Below, one piece after another: positions 8,346 to 17,118 of a stretch of 64,000 bases of DNA (position 1 is the first letter of the stretch; the number at the start of each line of letters is the position of its first letter). The notes beneath the pieces are model-generated. The model saw only the letters and a program-made list of their open reading frames with translations, was not told the DNA's origin and did not search any database. A program made the translations under genes and the position numbers. Source of the stretch: G963665925 sp963676345 (lineage in GTDB: Bacteria; Bacillota; Clostridia; Peptostreptococcales; Acidaminobacteraceae); the NCBI GenBank assembly GCA_963676345.2, contig CAXXTS010000001.1, positions 1,054,001-1,118,000 of the forward strand. The letters are read 5' to 3'.

Positions 8346-9845
8346 TTACTGCACGTCTAACCAAGCATCAAGCTGTCTTTGCTTTTCTGCAATGATCTTA
8401 TCCGAACCCGCTTCTTTGAATGCTTCAATTGCCTGAGGCAAATACTCCGCCGGATCTACAGTTCCGGTTTCAAGTGCCGGCACAAACTGTCCCCACACGT
8501 TATTGCATGCTGCAATTTCATTTTTTACCTTTGACGGATCAAAGATGAATCCTAGAGTTTTGGTCCCTACAGCGGCATCATTAAAATCTTTAAATTTTAC
8601 CCATTTCTCTGAGTCTTCATTTGTCCACAGATAGTTTATAAATTGGTTGCCAAACATCCATGGTGTGCCTGGGTTATATTTATCTGAACCAGGTCCTGGC
8701 TCAATCATTTTTTCGCCTACTTTCACATAGTGCTCACCTTCAATACCGAAGTTGATTAAGTTATTAAAATATTCGTCAGTATTGAAAAGTTCAAGTACCA
8801 TCATTGCACGCTCAGGATGTTCTGATGTAGATGATATGGCCTGCATTGAACCCGATGTATCACGATTGGAGATAATAGGGTTTGTAATGGCAATCTGAAT
8901 CCACTCATACCCTGTAGATATTGTCATCTCATCTGCTTTACCCGGCTTAAGCGATTTAACCGATGCAAATATTTTTCCAGCAGCTAAATCTGCATTAAAA
9001 TCCGTTACAGTAGCCGCATCTTTTCGGATGTATCCTTTATTGTAGTAGTCATGCATGGTTTCAAAGTATCTTTGTGCCTCTGTTGATTCAAACTCGTTGA
9101 ATACTTTCATATCACCTGAGTCATTCCACATAACGCCTGGGTATCTGTCATCTCCAACGCGGTCAAAATCCAGCAGTTTAAATGGAGATTCTCCATCAAG
9201 CGCTTCTAGAGCATATACGTTCGGCTCATTTTCCTTAATGATTTGAAGGAAGGGTGCCATGTCCTGAAGTGTTTTCACGCCTGAAAGATCCATGTTGTAT
9301 TTGTCCATCAGGTCTTTTCTGATAATGAAGCCCCATTGATGCGCCTTTTCCTTGTTTGCTGGAATGGCATAGTTGATACCATCGATTTCTGAACCTGATA
9401 AAAAATCTGCTCCTAGCTGGGCTTTTGTTTGAGGGGCATACTGGTCAAAAAGGTCATTGAGTGGCACAAAAGCCCCTTTTACAGCCTGTTGCTGGTAGTT
9501 GTTTGACCAAGATGACGTGAAACAGATATCAAATTGCTCTCTTGCTGCAATCATGGTGCGCATTTTCTGATCATAACTGCCCCAATCATAACATTGAAGT
9601 TTTAATGTAGCATTGAGCCCCTTTTCGTCTAAATATGTATTGGCAGCTTCTTCAATTTTTGCTACATCCTCCTGCTGTCCATTACCAATAAAGTACCAAG
9701 TTAGTGTAACCTGATCCAGTTCGCCAGCGCCACCATTGGTGTCCGTTGAGCCCCCGCTCGTCTCTGTGCCGCTTCCCGAAGCACAGCCTGCCAGCATGGA
9801 CAGTACCATAACCAAAACCATCAATAAACTAAGTGTTTTTTTCAT
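8346..9845 (-). CDS. ABC transporter solute-binding lipoprotein (LplA-like)
   Basis: A 499-residue extracellular sugar-binding lipoprotein. The signal peptide MKKTLSLLMVLVMVLSMLAGC ends in an LAGC lipobox, with Cys21 the lipid anchor. A Gly/Ser/Thr-rich linker follows, then a family 1 binding-protein fold. The C-terminus (QAIEAFKEAGSDKIIAEKQ, then LDAW) resembles the DUF3502 tail of LplA-like proteins. It follows the two permease genes in the order typical of Lpl/Ytc transporters that lack their own ATPase gene and probably use a shared MsmX-type ATPase. The substrate is inferred to be a beta-glycoside from the downstream enzymes. Confidence 0.9.
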   Translation of the reverse strand: MKKTLSLLMVLVMVLSMLAGCASGSGTETSGGSTDTNGGAGELDQVTLTWYFIGNGQQEDVAKIEEAANTYLDEKGLNATLKLQCYDWGSYDQKMRTMIAAREQFDICFTSSWSNNYQQQAVKGAFVPLNDLFDQYAPQTKAQLGADFLSGSEIDGINYAIPANKEKAHQWGFIIRKDLMDKYNMDLSGVKTLQDMAPFLQIIKENEPNVYALEALDGESPFKLLDFDRVGDDRYPGVMWNDSGDMKVFNEFESTEAQRYFETMHDYYNKGYIRKDAATVTDFNADLAAGKIFASVKSLKPGKADEMTISTGYEWIQIAITNPIISNRDTSGSMQAISSTSEHPERAMMVLELFNTDEYFNNLINFGIEGEHYVKVGEKMIEPGPGSDKYNPGTPWMFGNQFINYLWTNEDSEKWVKFKDFNDAAVGTKTLGFIFDPSKVKNEIAACNNVWGQFVPALETGTVDPAEYLPQAIEAFKEAGSDKIIAEKQRQLDAWLDVQ

Positions 9846-9932
9846 TTTTTCCTCCCCTGTAGTGTTTTATTTTTGCAGTACAAGGCATTGCCTCAGACCG
9901 CTAGCACGAACACATTTGAATTTTTCATTTTT

Positions 9933-10877
9933 CTATCCCTTTACAGAACCCACCGTTAGACCAGCAACAAAATACTTCTGGAAGAAGGGGTATGCAAATA
10001 TAATTGGCCCAATCGCAATAATGGCCATAGCCATGCGTGCTGTTTGAGATGGAATATTTGCCAAAAGCTCCGAGACATTACCCAGCGTATTAGACTGTGA
10101 AACCAGATAAGTGATGCTGCGGTCCACCCGGTACATCATGTACTGAAGGTTAAATAGTCTTTCATCTGTAATGAAGAGGAGCGGCGAATACCAGTCATTC
10201 CAGTAGAAGAGCACATTGAACAAACCAATGGTTGCAAGTGATGGCTTTGAAAGTGGAATAACAATACGTGTAAATATACGCCATTCACTTGCGCCGTCTA
10301 TTTTAGCGGCTTCAATAATACTCAGCGGTATGGTCGTTGAAAAGAATGTTCTCATAATTAAGACGTACAACGGTGTGAATAGCCCCGGCAGAATCATTGC
10401 AAACACTGTGTTTTTGATATGCAAAATATTCACATAAGTCATATACCAAGGTACCAGACCCGCATTAAATAACATTGTAAAAAATACAAGAAAAGTAAAC
10501 AGCTTTCTATGTTCAAAATCTTTTCTTGACAGTGGGTAGGCATAGAGTGAGATCACTGCAAGACTCATGACACTCCCCGCTACCGTTACAAAGATGGTGA
10601 CGCCATAAGCCCGTAAAATATCCACAGCGTCTTTGAATACATACTTGTACGCTTCAAGGCTAACCTCTGATGGAATCAGCCTATACCCCATCTGACTAAT
10701 TACAGTTTCATTGGTCAAAGAAACAGAAATAACCAGTAATATAGGGAAAATGCAGGCTAAAGATGCCAAAATCATAACGATGTTTAAAATCACGTCCGTA
10801 CTTTTTTTGATCTTTATGGCCTGTTCCAAAGATTCAGTACGCAATCCCGTTTTTCTCAGTGTAAAAATACCGTCCAT
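9933..10877 (-). CDS. carbohydrate ABC transporter permease (LplC/YtcP-like)
   Basis: A 314-residue permease with six membrane segments and the CUT1 EAA loop (EAAKIDGASEWRIFTRIVIP). That loop contacts the ATPase. It opens at ATG 10877 with AAGGAGG seven bases upstream, nine bases past the stop of the first permease. The C-terminal VAGLTVGSVKG is typical of the LplC/YtcP group. It pairs with the upstream permease to form the membrane channel for the lipoprotein-bound sugar. No ATPase gene is found nearby. Confidence 0.9.
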   Translation of the reverse strand: MDGIFTLRKTGLRTESLEQAIKIKKSTDVILNIVMILASLACIFPILLVISVSLTNETVISQMGYRLIPSEVSLEAYKYVFKDAVDILRAYGVTIFVTVAGSVMSLAVISLYAYPLSRKDFEHRKLFTFLVFFTMLFNAGLVPWYMTYVNILHIKNTVFAMILPGLFTPLYVLIMRTFFSTTIPLSIIEAAKIDGASEWRIFTRIVIPLSKPSLATIGLFNVLFYWNDWYSPLLFITDERLFNLQYMMYRVDRSITYLVSQSNTLGNVSELLANIPSQTARMAMAIIAIGPIIFAYPFFQKYFVAGLTVGSVKG

Positions 10878-10886
10878 ATTGCCTCC

Positions 10887-11789
10887 TTACATCAATGCTT
10901 GGTCTGGATCAATACGGCGTACTATGTAATTCGACACCATAACCAGTGTAAAACCAACGATGGCCTGATACAGACCACTTGCAGCTGCCATACCAATATC
11001 GCCCGACTGTGTCAAGGCACGATACACATAGGTATCAATAACATTCGTCACATTATAGAGCACGCCCATGTTCTTGGGAATATTCCAAAACAAACCGAAA
11101 TCACCATAGAAGATCCGCCCAACTTTTAAAAGGGTTAATATTGTAATAACCGGTGCAATGCTTGGAATTGTAATATGCCTTATCTGCTGCCATCGTGTTG
11201 CCCCATCCACAGCAGCTGCTTCATACATTGACTTGTCAATGGAAACAATAGCCGCTAGGTAGATGATGCTGTCATAACCTGTCCATTTCCATGTATTCAC
11301 AATAACCAGTATGGACGGCCATACCCAGGGCTCGGTATACCAGTTAATCCGCTCCATACCCCAGCTGACCAGCAAGTTGTTCAAGGCCCCCATATCAACG
11401 CTGAGTAATGAAAACACAAGATAACTCACCACTACCCAAGACAGGAAATACGGCAGAAAGAATATGGATTGATATACCTTAGCAAGCCTCTGGTTCCTGA
11501 TTTCTGCAAGCGCTATAGCCAGCGCTAGAGCAATTGTTACGGAAATTAAAATAAATGTCATATTGTATAAGAGGGTATTTCTTGTTATGACAAATGCCTG
11601 ATCTGATCCGAACAAATACTCAAAGTTTCCAAACCCGACCCACTCGCTCCCCCAAAAGCCCTTAGCATAGTTGTAATCCTTAAATGCAAGCAGCATTCCA
11701 CCCATGGGAATGTAGTTGTTTGCAAGGAGAGCCAAGAGTCCCGGGACAAGCATCAGGTAGAGCGGAAGATTTTTCTTAATGGATTTCAT
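10887..11789 (-). CDS. carbohydrate ABC transporter permease (LplB-like)
   Basis: The first gene of the sugar operon encodes a 300-residue CUT1 permease with six membrane segments, an N-terminal LMLVPGLLALLANNYIPMGG typical of LplB, and the EAA loop EAAAVDGATRWQQIRHITIP. GAGGTGA lies just upstream of ATG 11789. Its partner is the next gene; together they form the transmembrane channel. A short LacI/CcpA-operator-like palindrome lies 40 bases upstream and may serve catabolite or local control. Confidence 0.9.
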   Translation of the reverse strand: MKSIKKNLPLYLMLVPGLLALLANNYIPMGGMLLAFKDYNYAKGFWGSEWVGFGNFEYLFGSDQAFVITRNTLLYNMTFILISVTIALALAIALAEIRNQRLAKVYQSIFFLPYFLSWVVVSYLVFSLLSVDMGALNNLLVSWGMERINWYTEPWVWPSILVIVNTWKWTGYDSIIYLAAIVSIDKSMYEAAAVDGATRWQQIRHITIPSIAPVITILTLLKVGRIFYGDFGLFWNIPKNMGVLYNVTNVIDTYVYRALTQSGDIGMAAASGLYQAIVGFTLVMVSNYIVRRIDPDQALM

Positions 11790-11828
11790 ATATTCACCTC
11801 ACCTATAAGTTCTGGCTTAATCCTATAG

Positions 11829-11841
11829 GAAAACGCTTTTC
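11829..11841. promoter_or_regulatory. operator-like palindrome (cre/LacI-type) before the sugar operon
   Basis: GAAAA-CGC-TTTTC is an inverted repeat centred on CG, like sites bound by LacI-family proteins, including CcpA cre sites. It departs from the cre consensus at about three positions. Its place just before the first permease gene suits catabolite repression, but this is a guess. Confidence 0.35.
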
Positions 11842-11907
11842 TGATGAATGGAATACCTTGTTCAGAATGTTCACTCACTTGCCTAGATTTCTGCAAGAAA
11901 AGACAAC

Positions 11908-11944
11908 AAAAAAACACACGTTCATCATCCTATGAACGTGTGTT
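11908..11944 (-). terminator. intrinsic terminator of the sensor operon
   Basis: A perfect 12-bp stem (ACACACGTTCAT with ATGAACGTGTGT) is followed by seven T on the minus strand, about 20 bases past the yesN-like stop. Confidence 0.85.
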
Positions 11945-11962
11945 TATGGAGTTTCAATCGAC

Positions 11963-13570
11963 TTACAGTACACTCTCTCTATACTGTGTTGGTGTAAGTC
12001 CTTCATGCTTTTTGAAGGCTCTTGAAAAATAGTGTGGATCAGGAATGCCAACTTGTTCAGCGATTTCATACAGTTTTAGCTCTGAGCTTCCCAGCAGAGT
12101 CTTGGCCTTTTTAATTCTGTAATCCACAAGATACTCAGAAAAGTTTTTCCCTGTCTCCCGCTTAAAGAGTCGACTCAGATAATACGTAGATATGTTCACA
12201 TGTCCAGCCACATCCTTAAGGGCAATATTTTCACTATAGTGCTTAACGATATATGAAATAGCTTCTACTATAAGACTGTCAATGTTGTTATTAAGGGCTT
12301 CATTACGATCACATGCAACCTTCTCGCTCCACAAGACCAAGGTTGCATAGAGCTTTTCAACAGCCCGTCTTTCAGTGAACATTTTCTGTATGAGTATGGC
12401 ATCCATTTCAAAGGCCTCAGGGTTTTGATCAAGGTGGATCAAGACAAAATTGTGCACATCGTAGTTCAATCTGACTAAAAAATCCTTAAGTTCAAAGGGA
12501 TTTAAACAGTACGTCTTTTCATAAGCCATTTTTAACTGCTCTAAAAGATCTTTTAATGATTCAATATTCCCTACTTTAATGGCATTCATCAGTGGCTCCT
12601 TGTACCCAAAGAGCACGCCTATATCATCGTAATCTTCACTTTCAAAATCTTGCGCAAGTAAAATAGCACCCTTTCCAATATAATGCTTATACTCAATGGT
12701 TCGAATACATTCGCCTGTCCTTTTGCTCACATCTCCAAAGCCCTGTCCAAGTGTACTAATGGCACTGTCAAATTCAATGGCAAACACTTCTTTTGTCATA
12801 ACCATAAATTGGTCAATCTGATCGACTAGACCTTCTAAATCAGAAAAAATAGACGCTTCTACGTCTGGTTTTTTTTGGAGAATGAAAACCATTCTAGCCT
12901 GACCTATGTCAAAAGGTGTAATTTCAAGTTCTTCTTCAAACGTTTCAATAAAAGCCTTACGCAGCCCAAGCTTATTCAATTGAAGACTATAGGCATCGTG
13001 TATATCAGAAAGCTCAATAAGGAGCATATAGTAAGTGCCAAGTTCAAATCCAAAAAGACGCATTTCTTCAATCAATCGCTCATCCACTGGACTGACTTTG
13101 AAGGCAATGTCTCTGAGTCTTTTTTCCAGCAGGGCTGGCCTAGCCTGTTTAAAGAGTGCTTCTAGCTTTTCATAATTATCATTACGCTTTTGTTTTTCAT
13201 CCAAAACATGGATGGCTTTTTTCACGCAGGCAACAATCGCATCTAACTTAGAGGGCTTAAGTATATAGTCTGCCGCGCCTAAACGCAGGGCTTCCTGAAT
13301 GTAATCAAAATCTCTATAGCCTGTTAAGACAATGATTTGTGCATGTGGCACCTCTGACAGTGTTTCACGAATCATCTGAAGGCCATTCATCTCAGGCATA
13401 TGAATATCCGTAAGAATAATATCTGGTTTTTTATCAAGAATTACCTGCTTGCCTTCAAGGCCATTACACGCTTCGCCAATAACTTCACAGCCCATATCAC
13501 GCCATCGAATAACATTGGCCATACCTTTTCGAACAACGGGTTCATCATCTATAATCAGCACTTTATACAT
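11963..13570 (-). CDS. YesN-like response regulator, REC + AraC-type HTH
   Basis: A 535-residue regulator. The receiver domain (1-120) has acidic residues IIDDE at 6-10, the phospho-acceptor Asp55 in ILTDIHMPEMNG, and the switch Lys in LKPSKLD. A long middle region of unknown fold follows. The C-terminal 100 residues hold two helix-turn-helix units of the AraC type (LKDVAGHVNISTYYLSRLFK, then EIAEQVGIPDPHYFSRAFKK). It overlaps the kinase gene by 8 bp (ATGTATAA) and has AAGGAG inside that gene. It probably activates the adjacent sugar operon. Confidence 0.92.
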   Translation of the reverse strand: MYKVLIIDDEPVVRKGMANVIRWRDMGCEVIGEACNGLEGKQVILDKKPDIILTDIHMPEMNGLQMIRETLSEVPHAQIIVLTGYRDFDYIQEALRLGAADYILKPSKLDAIVACVKKAIHVLDEKQKRNDNYEKLEALFKQARPALLEKRLRDIAFKVSPVDERLIEEMRLFGFELGTYYMLLIELSDIHDAYSLQLNKLGLRKAFIETFEEELEITPFDIGQARMVFILQKKPDVEASIFSDLEGLVDQIDQFMVMTKEVFAIEFDSAISTLGQGFGDVSKRTGECIRTIEYKHYIGKGAILLAQDFESEDYDDIGVLFGYKEPLMNAIKVGNIESLKDLLEQLKMAYEKTYCLNPFELKDFLVRLNYDVHNFVLIHLDQNPEAFEMDAILIQKMFTERRAVEKLYATLVLWSEKVACDRNEALNNNIDSLIVEAISYIVKHYSENIALKDVAGHVNISTYYLSRLFKRETGKNFSEYLVDYRIKKAKTLLGSSELKLYEIAEQVGIPDPHYFSRAFKKHEGLTPTQYRESVL

Positions 13571-15425
13571 CTGGTGTCTCCTTTTGAATCGGCAGTTTGA
13601 GGGTCACTTCCGTATAGGCACCCTCTACACTTTCTACCGACATACCATACATTTCACCATAGAGCAGTTTAAGGCGTCTATTGACATTATTCATACCAAT
13701 CCAGTGCCCTTGTCCTTGCTTGTGATCTTGAACTTGATCATTCGATTGAGCTTCTATAGGGTCTTTATCACGCCTTTGGGGTGTCGCCTGCTCTGCTTTT
13801 ACAGCTTTTAAAACAGTAGCAGTATTGACCGTCTCACTGAGTCTCTTCTTCAAACTAAGAAGATCTTTTTCTTCAATGCCTTTTCCATTGTCATGAATTC
13901 GAATAATCAAATTTCCGTCATCTACTGCTGAACGTATTGTAATACTGCCTGTCCCCATCTGCTTTGAGATGCCATGCTCAATTGCATTTTCTACAATTGG
14001 CTGCAAAATCAGCCGCGGTACAGGTATACTCAGCGTTTGATCACTGATCTCCCACAACACTTCCAGCCTTTCACCCAATCTATAGTGCATTATGGATAAA
14101 TAGCTACGCACATAGCTGATTTCAGACTCCAGTGAAATCTGATCAATATCACTTGCAAGACTGCCTTCCATAACATTTGACAGTGACGTGACCATGTCAC
14201 TTATTTCAGGGGCTTGTGCAAGCTGTGCTTGCCAGTTAATGGTCTCAAGGGTATTGAAAAGAAAATGCGGATTGATTTGTGCCTGAAGTGCGCGCACCTG
14301 ACTCTCCTTGCGATGTAGCTGCTCCTGATATATGTTCTTCATCAAATGATCTATCTCTAAGGTCATTTCTTCAAGATTATCTGCCAAAAAACCAATCTCA
14401 TCTTTTCTGCCAAGTGAACTGTGGTCTACGTCCTTCCCTTCCTTGTAGGCTTTCATCCGCTCAATAACCAGATTAATCGGATTGGCAATATCCAGCGATG
14501 CCAATAGTGACATAAAGCTTAACAGCAATAGCATAGGCACCAGAATCGTCCACATCCAGTTTTGAAGATTACTGAACTCCTTTGTCAGCGCTGAGCGGGA
14601 AAAAGAGGACAAGACCACCCAGTCTGCAACACTAAGGGTTCTGTATGAAATCACCTGATCCACACGCATGTTTGTAATAACCCCACCAGATTGTTCGTAT
14701 TGATCAGGGAGCAGGCCCATAATTTCTTCTGTCGAGCTACCGCTAACAAAGACTTTTCTTTTGTTTTTAGTTGTTATAACAATATTACGTAAGATGTCAG
14801 AACGTAGACTGCTATAAGATGCTTTTAGCGGTTCCATATTAACCAGAATCACCATTAGGCCAATTTCTTCGTATGTATCGTTATCATTTATCAATCTAGC
14901 AAGAAACACATGGGTTTCATCGCCATCTCCAATCACCTGCCAAACAACACCGCCTTTTTTCTCACGCGCCTTTGGCAAAAGGCTTGCATAGGGAATAATA
15001 TCTTCAATGTTTGCGCGGCCGCTGTTTGCATCATATGAATGGATTTGTCCATCTTGACTGATAATCGTTATGGACTGTATGGCTTCATAGGAAATCGCAC
15101 GCTTTCTCAGGACATTCTTGAGACGATTGACTTTTCCATAGTATTCAAAGACGTCCTGCTGATTGGCATGGAGGACATCATATACCTCTTGATCCATCAA
15201 TAAATCACGTGAAAGTACGGCAACGTTATTCATATAGTCATCAATACGCATTTCAATATTTTGAAGCATATCCAAACTCATTTCAACCGCATGCGTTTCC
15301 ATAATGCTTTCTGTTTTCTTATAAAAAATGAATCCTAAAAATACCAGCGGCAGGAGAACCTGAACATAGAGCAGTAAGAGCAACTTGTATTTGATCGGCA
15401 AATTTTTGTATTTATCGATAAACAT
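13563..15425 (-). CDS. YesM-like sensor histidine kinase
   Basis: A 620-residue kinase. Membrane segments at about 14-35 and 290-312 flank an extracellular sensor domain (dCache-like, 40-285). A HAMP region (312-365) and the His_kinase/HATPase unit follow, with the acceptor His387 in INPHFLFNTLETINW. The N box (PRLILQPIVENAIEHG) and G1 box (IHDNGKGIEE) are present. Unusually, about 35 hydrophilic residues rich in Gln, Asp and Lys sit between the G1 box and the G2-like GHWIGMNNVNRRL. It begins in a TAATG overlap with the upstream binding-protein gene. Confidence 0.92.
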   Translation of the reverse strand: MFIDKYKNLPIKYKLLLLLYVQVLLPLVFLGFIFYKKTESIMETHAVEMSLDMLQNIEMRIDDYMNNVAVLSRDLLMDQEVYDVLHANQQDVFEYYGKVNRLKNVLRKRAISYEAIQSITIISQDGQIHSYDANSGRANIEDIIPYASLLPKAREKKGGVVWQVIGDGDETHVFLARLINDNDTYEEIGLMVILVNMEPLKASYSSLRSDILRNIVITTKNKRKVFVSGSSTEEIMGLLPDQYEQSGGVITNMRVDQVISYRTLSVADWVVLSSFSRSALTKEFSNLQNWMWTILVPMLLLLSFMSLLASLDIANPINLVIERMKAYKEGKDVDHSSLGRKDEIGFLADNLEEMTLEIDHLMKNIYQEQLHRKESQVRALQAQINPHFLFNTLETINWQAQLAQAPEISDMVTSLSNVMEGSLASDIDQISLESEISYVRSYLSIMHYRLGERLEVLWEISDQTLSIPVPRLILQPIVENAIEHGISKQMGTGSITIRSAVDDGNLIIRIHDNGKGIEEKDLLSLKKRLSETVNTATVLKAVKAEQATPQRRDKDPIEAQSNDQVQDHKQGQGHWIGMNNVNRRLKLLYGEMYGMSVESVEGAYTEVTLKLPIQKETPDV

Positions 15426-16780
15426 TAGTCTTCCTCCCCGTCACCGTTTTCATCATCCTCAGTGCTTTGCGACTTGTCTGTATAGCCAAATGACTCTTCA
15501 ACAAGGGCCTCTTTTGTCATACTGCCCTCCATAACCTTAAGGAGCTGACCAATAAAGACCTCTTCCCAGACCTGTCTGTCTACAACATGGTCAACCGGCA
15601 CTGAAACTTCGTCTGCGCTTCTCACGGTTCCAATACCTGCTTTGCCTAGGTCTGATAAATTGGAAGTATTGATCGCTAGACTGCTTGTAAAACCAGGTAG
15701 GACAGAAAATGCTTCTGCACTCTGTTTTGAGGTAAGAAATTTTAAAAATGTAATCGCAGCGTCTCTTCTCACCGGGTCATCATACACCTTCTGGCTCAAA
15801 TGAAAATTTCCATTTCCTATACCGTATATCAGGCGTACCGGGTCTTGTCTTTCAAAACGCGGCGGCGGAATAAATAGAATGTCATCACATTGTGACATTG
15901 CACCGTCTGGAAACCATGATCCTTGAAATATCATCGCTGCTTTTTTGTTTTTAAACAGCTGATTGCGGGTGTAATCATCCATTACAGCGTAGTCCTCAGG
16001 GAATGCACCCAGCCTCTGCAGTTTTAGAACAACAGCCACCGCGTCACTGGCGCCTGCACCCAGCTTCATCTGTAAGCTGTCAGGGCTGTTTTGTGTTCTG
16101 TCAAATTGCCCTTGACTGGAGACCATTAAATTCTGCAATAAGAAACTGCCTTCCGGGGTGCCATTAAAAGCAATGGGCACTATGCCCCGGTTTCTCAAGC
16201 CCCGAATGGCAATATATAAGTCCTCTATGGTTTGGGGAATCTCAACCTTGTACCTGCTAAAAATATCATAGTTAATAAATAGCCCTTCATATATCATTTC
16301 AAAAGGGATACTATATAAGGTCTTATCATTCATAAAGTGCTTTCGCGCCTGCGTTTCGAATCTGCTGGACCACTCAGGGTCTGCATCAAAAATATGTCTT
16401 AGATCTGCAACCATGCCTCTTTCAATAAGATGATTCAAATCAGAACCAGGCCATAGACCAAAGACATCTGGGGGCTCATTAGAGGCAAAACCGGTTTTAA
16501 GTGTATAGAGAAAATCTTCCCCTGCAAGGGACATATCTACAACTTCAATGTCTGGGTGTGCTTCATTAAACTCTTGAATAAGTGCTTCAATTATAACGGA
16601 TTTTGAGTCTACCCCAGCCCAGGAACTCATGAAGAGAATCCGCGTTGGCTCTTCCTCTACATCGTTAACAACAAATGTTTCCTTTCCCGGATTATCACTG
16701 TCTTTTAATACCTTTATGCCATTTATCACTAAAAAGGCTGTCATGATCAAAATCAATGCAGCACTTATTGTCCGCTTCAT
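15425..16780 (-). CDS. membrane-anchored solute-binding protein of the sensor operon
   Basis: A 451-residue family 1 solute-binding protein that heads the YesM/YesN operon. It has an N-terminal hydrophobic segment (AALILIMTAFLVINGIKVL) but no lipobox Cys, so it is probably held as an uncleaved membrane anchor. The binding fold spans about 45-420 (EFNEAHPDIEVVDMS, PPDVFGLWPG, AAMIFQGSW, FLKFLTSKQSAEAF). The C-terminal 25 residues are strongly acidic (STEDDENGDGEED). There is no permease in this operon, so it is more likely a sugar sensor working with the kinase than a transport subunit. Its stop and the kinase start overlap (TAATG). Confidence 0.85.
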   Translation of the reverse strand: MKRTISAALILIMTAFLVINGIKVLKDSDNPGKETFVVNDVEEEPTRILFMSSWAGVDSKSVIIEALIQEFNEAHPDIEVVDMSLAGEDFLYTLKTGFASNEPPDVFGLWPGSDLNHLIERGMVADLRHIFDADPEWSSRFETQARKHFMNDKTLYSIPFEMIYEGLFINYDIFSRYKVEIPQTIEDLYIAIRGLRNRGIVPIAFNGTPEGSFLLQNLMVSSQGQFDRTQNSPDSLQMKLGAGASDAVAVVLKLQRLGAFPEDYAVMDDYTRNQLFKNKKAAMIFQGSWFPDGAMSQCDDILFIPPPRFERQDPVRLIYGIGNGNFHLSQKVYDDPVRRDAAITFLKFLTSKQSAEAFSVLPGFTSSLAINTSNLSDLGKAGIGTVRSADEVSVPVDHVVDRQVWEEVFIGQLLKVMEGSMTKEALVEESFGYTDKSQSTEDDENGDGEED

Positions 16781-17118
16781 ATGCGCCTCATTTCACTATA
16801 AATCCTTCAAAACTGCTTTTAACTTTATTATATCCCATGACACGGGCTTTTTCCCTGCATAATCTTGTCCTGATCCCCCTAATAGTGCAATAAAATGCAC
16901 ATTACATAAAAAACAAGCGGCAATCCCTTTTGGGACTGCCGCTTAGTTGACCGTCATATAAAATCTGTTCAAATTTTGTTTTCTCTATTTGCGCCATATA
17001 CATTTTATGGGCTACTTGAACTTATTTCAGCCTCCTGGTATTTTCAGATTCCAGTCATTTAGCCTGTCGTCATTTTTTCAAATCACCTTAAGCGTCATGC
17101 ACTTCATAAAGTTCCTCT
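16781..17118. other. noncoding stretch between speA and the sensor operon
   Basis: It holds the speA-side terminator at 16908-16944. On the minus strand a TATAAT at 16827-16832 could be the -10 box of the sensor operon, without a convincing -35. I see nothing else in it. Confidence 0.5.
16908..16944 (-). terminator. intrinsic terminator of the spe operon
   Basis: An AAGCGGCA/TGCCGCTT stem, extended by TCCC/GGGA, is followed on the minus strand by a T run (TTGTTTTTT). It lies about 175 bases past the speA stop; no gene lies between. Confidence 0.8.

Noticed and set aside
16827..16832. Promoter for the sensor operon at this TATAAT
   Set aside because: No acceptable -35 or extended -10 accompanies it, so it is mentioned only as a possibility in the noncoding entry.
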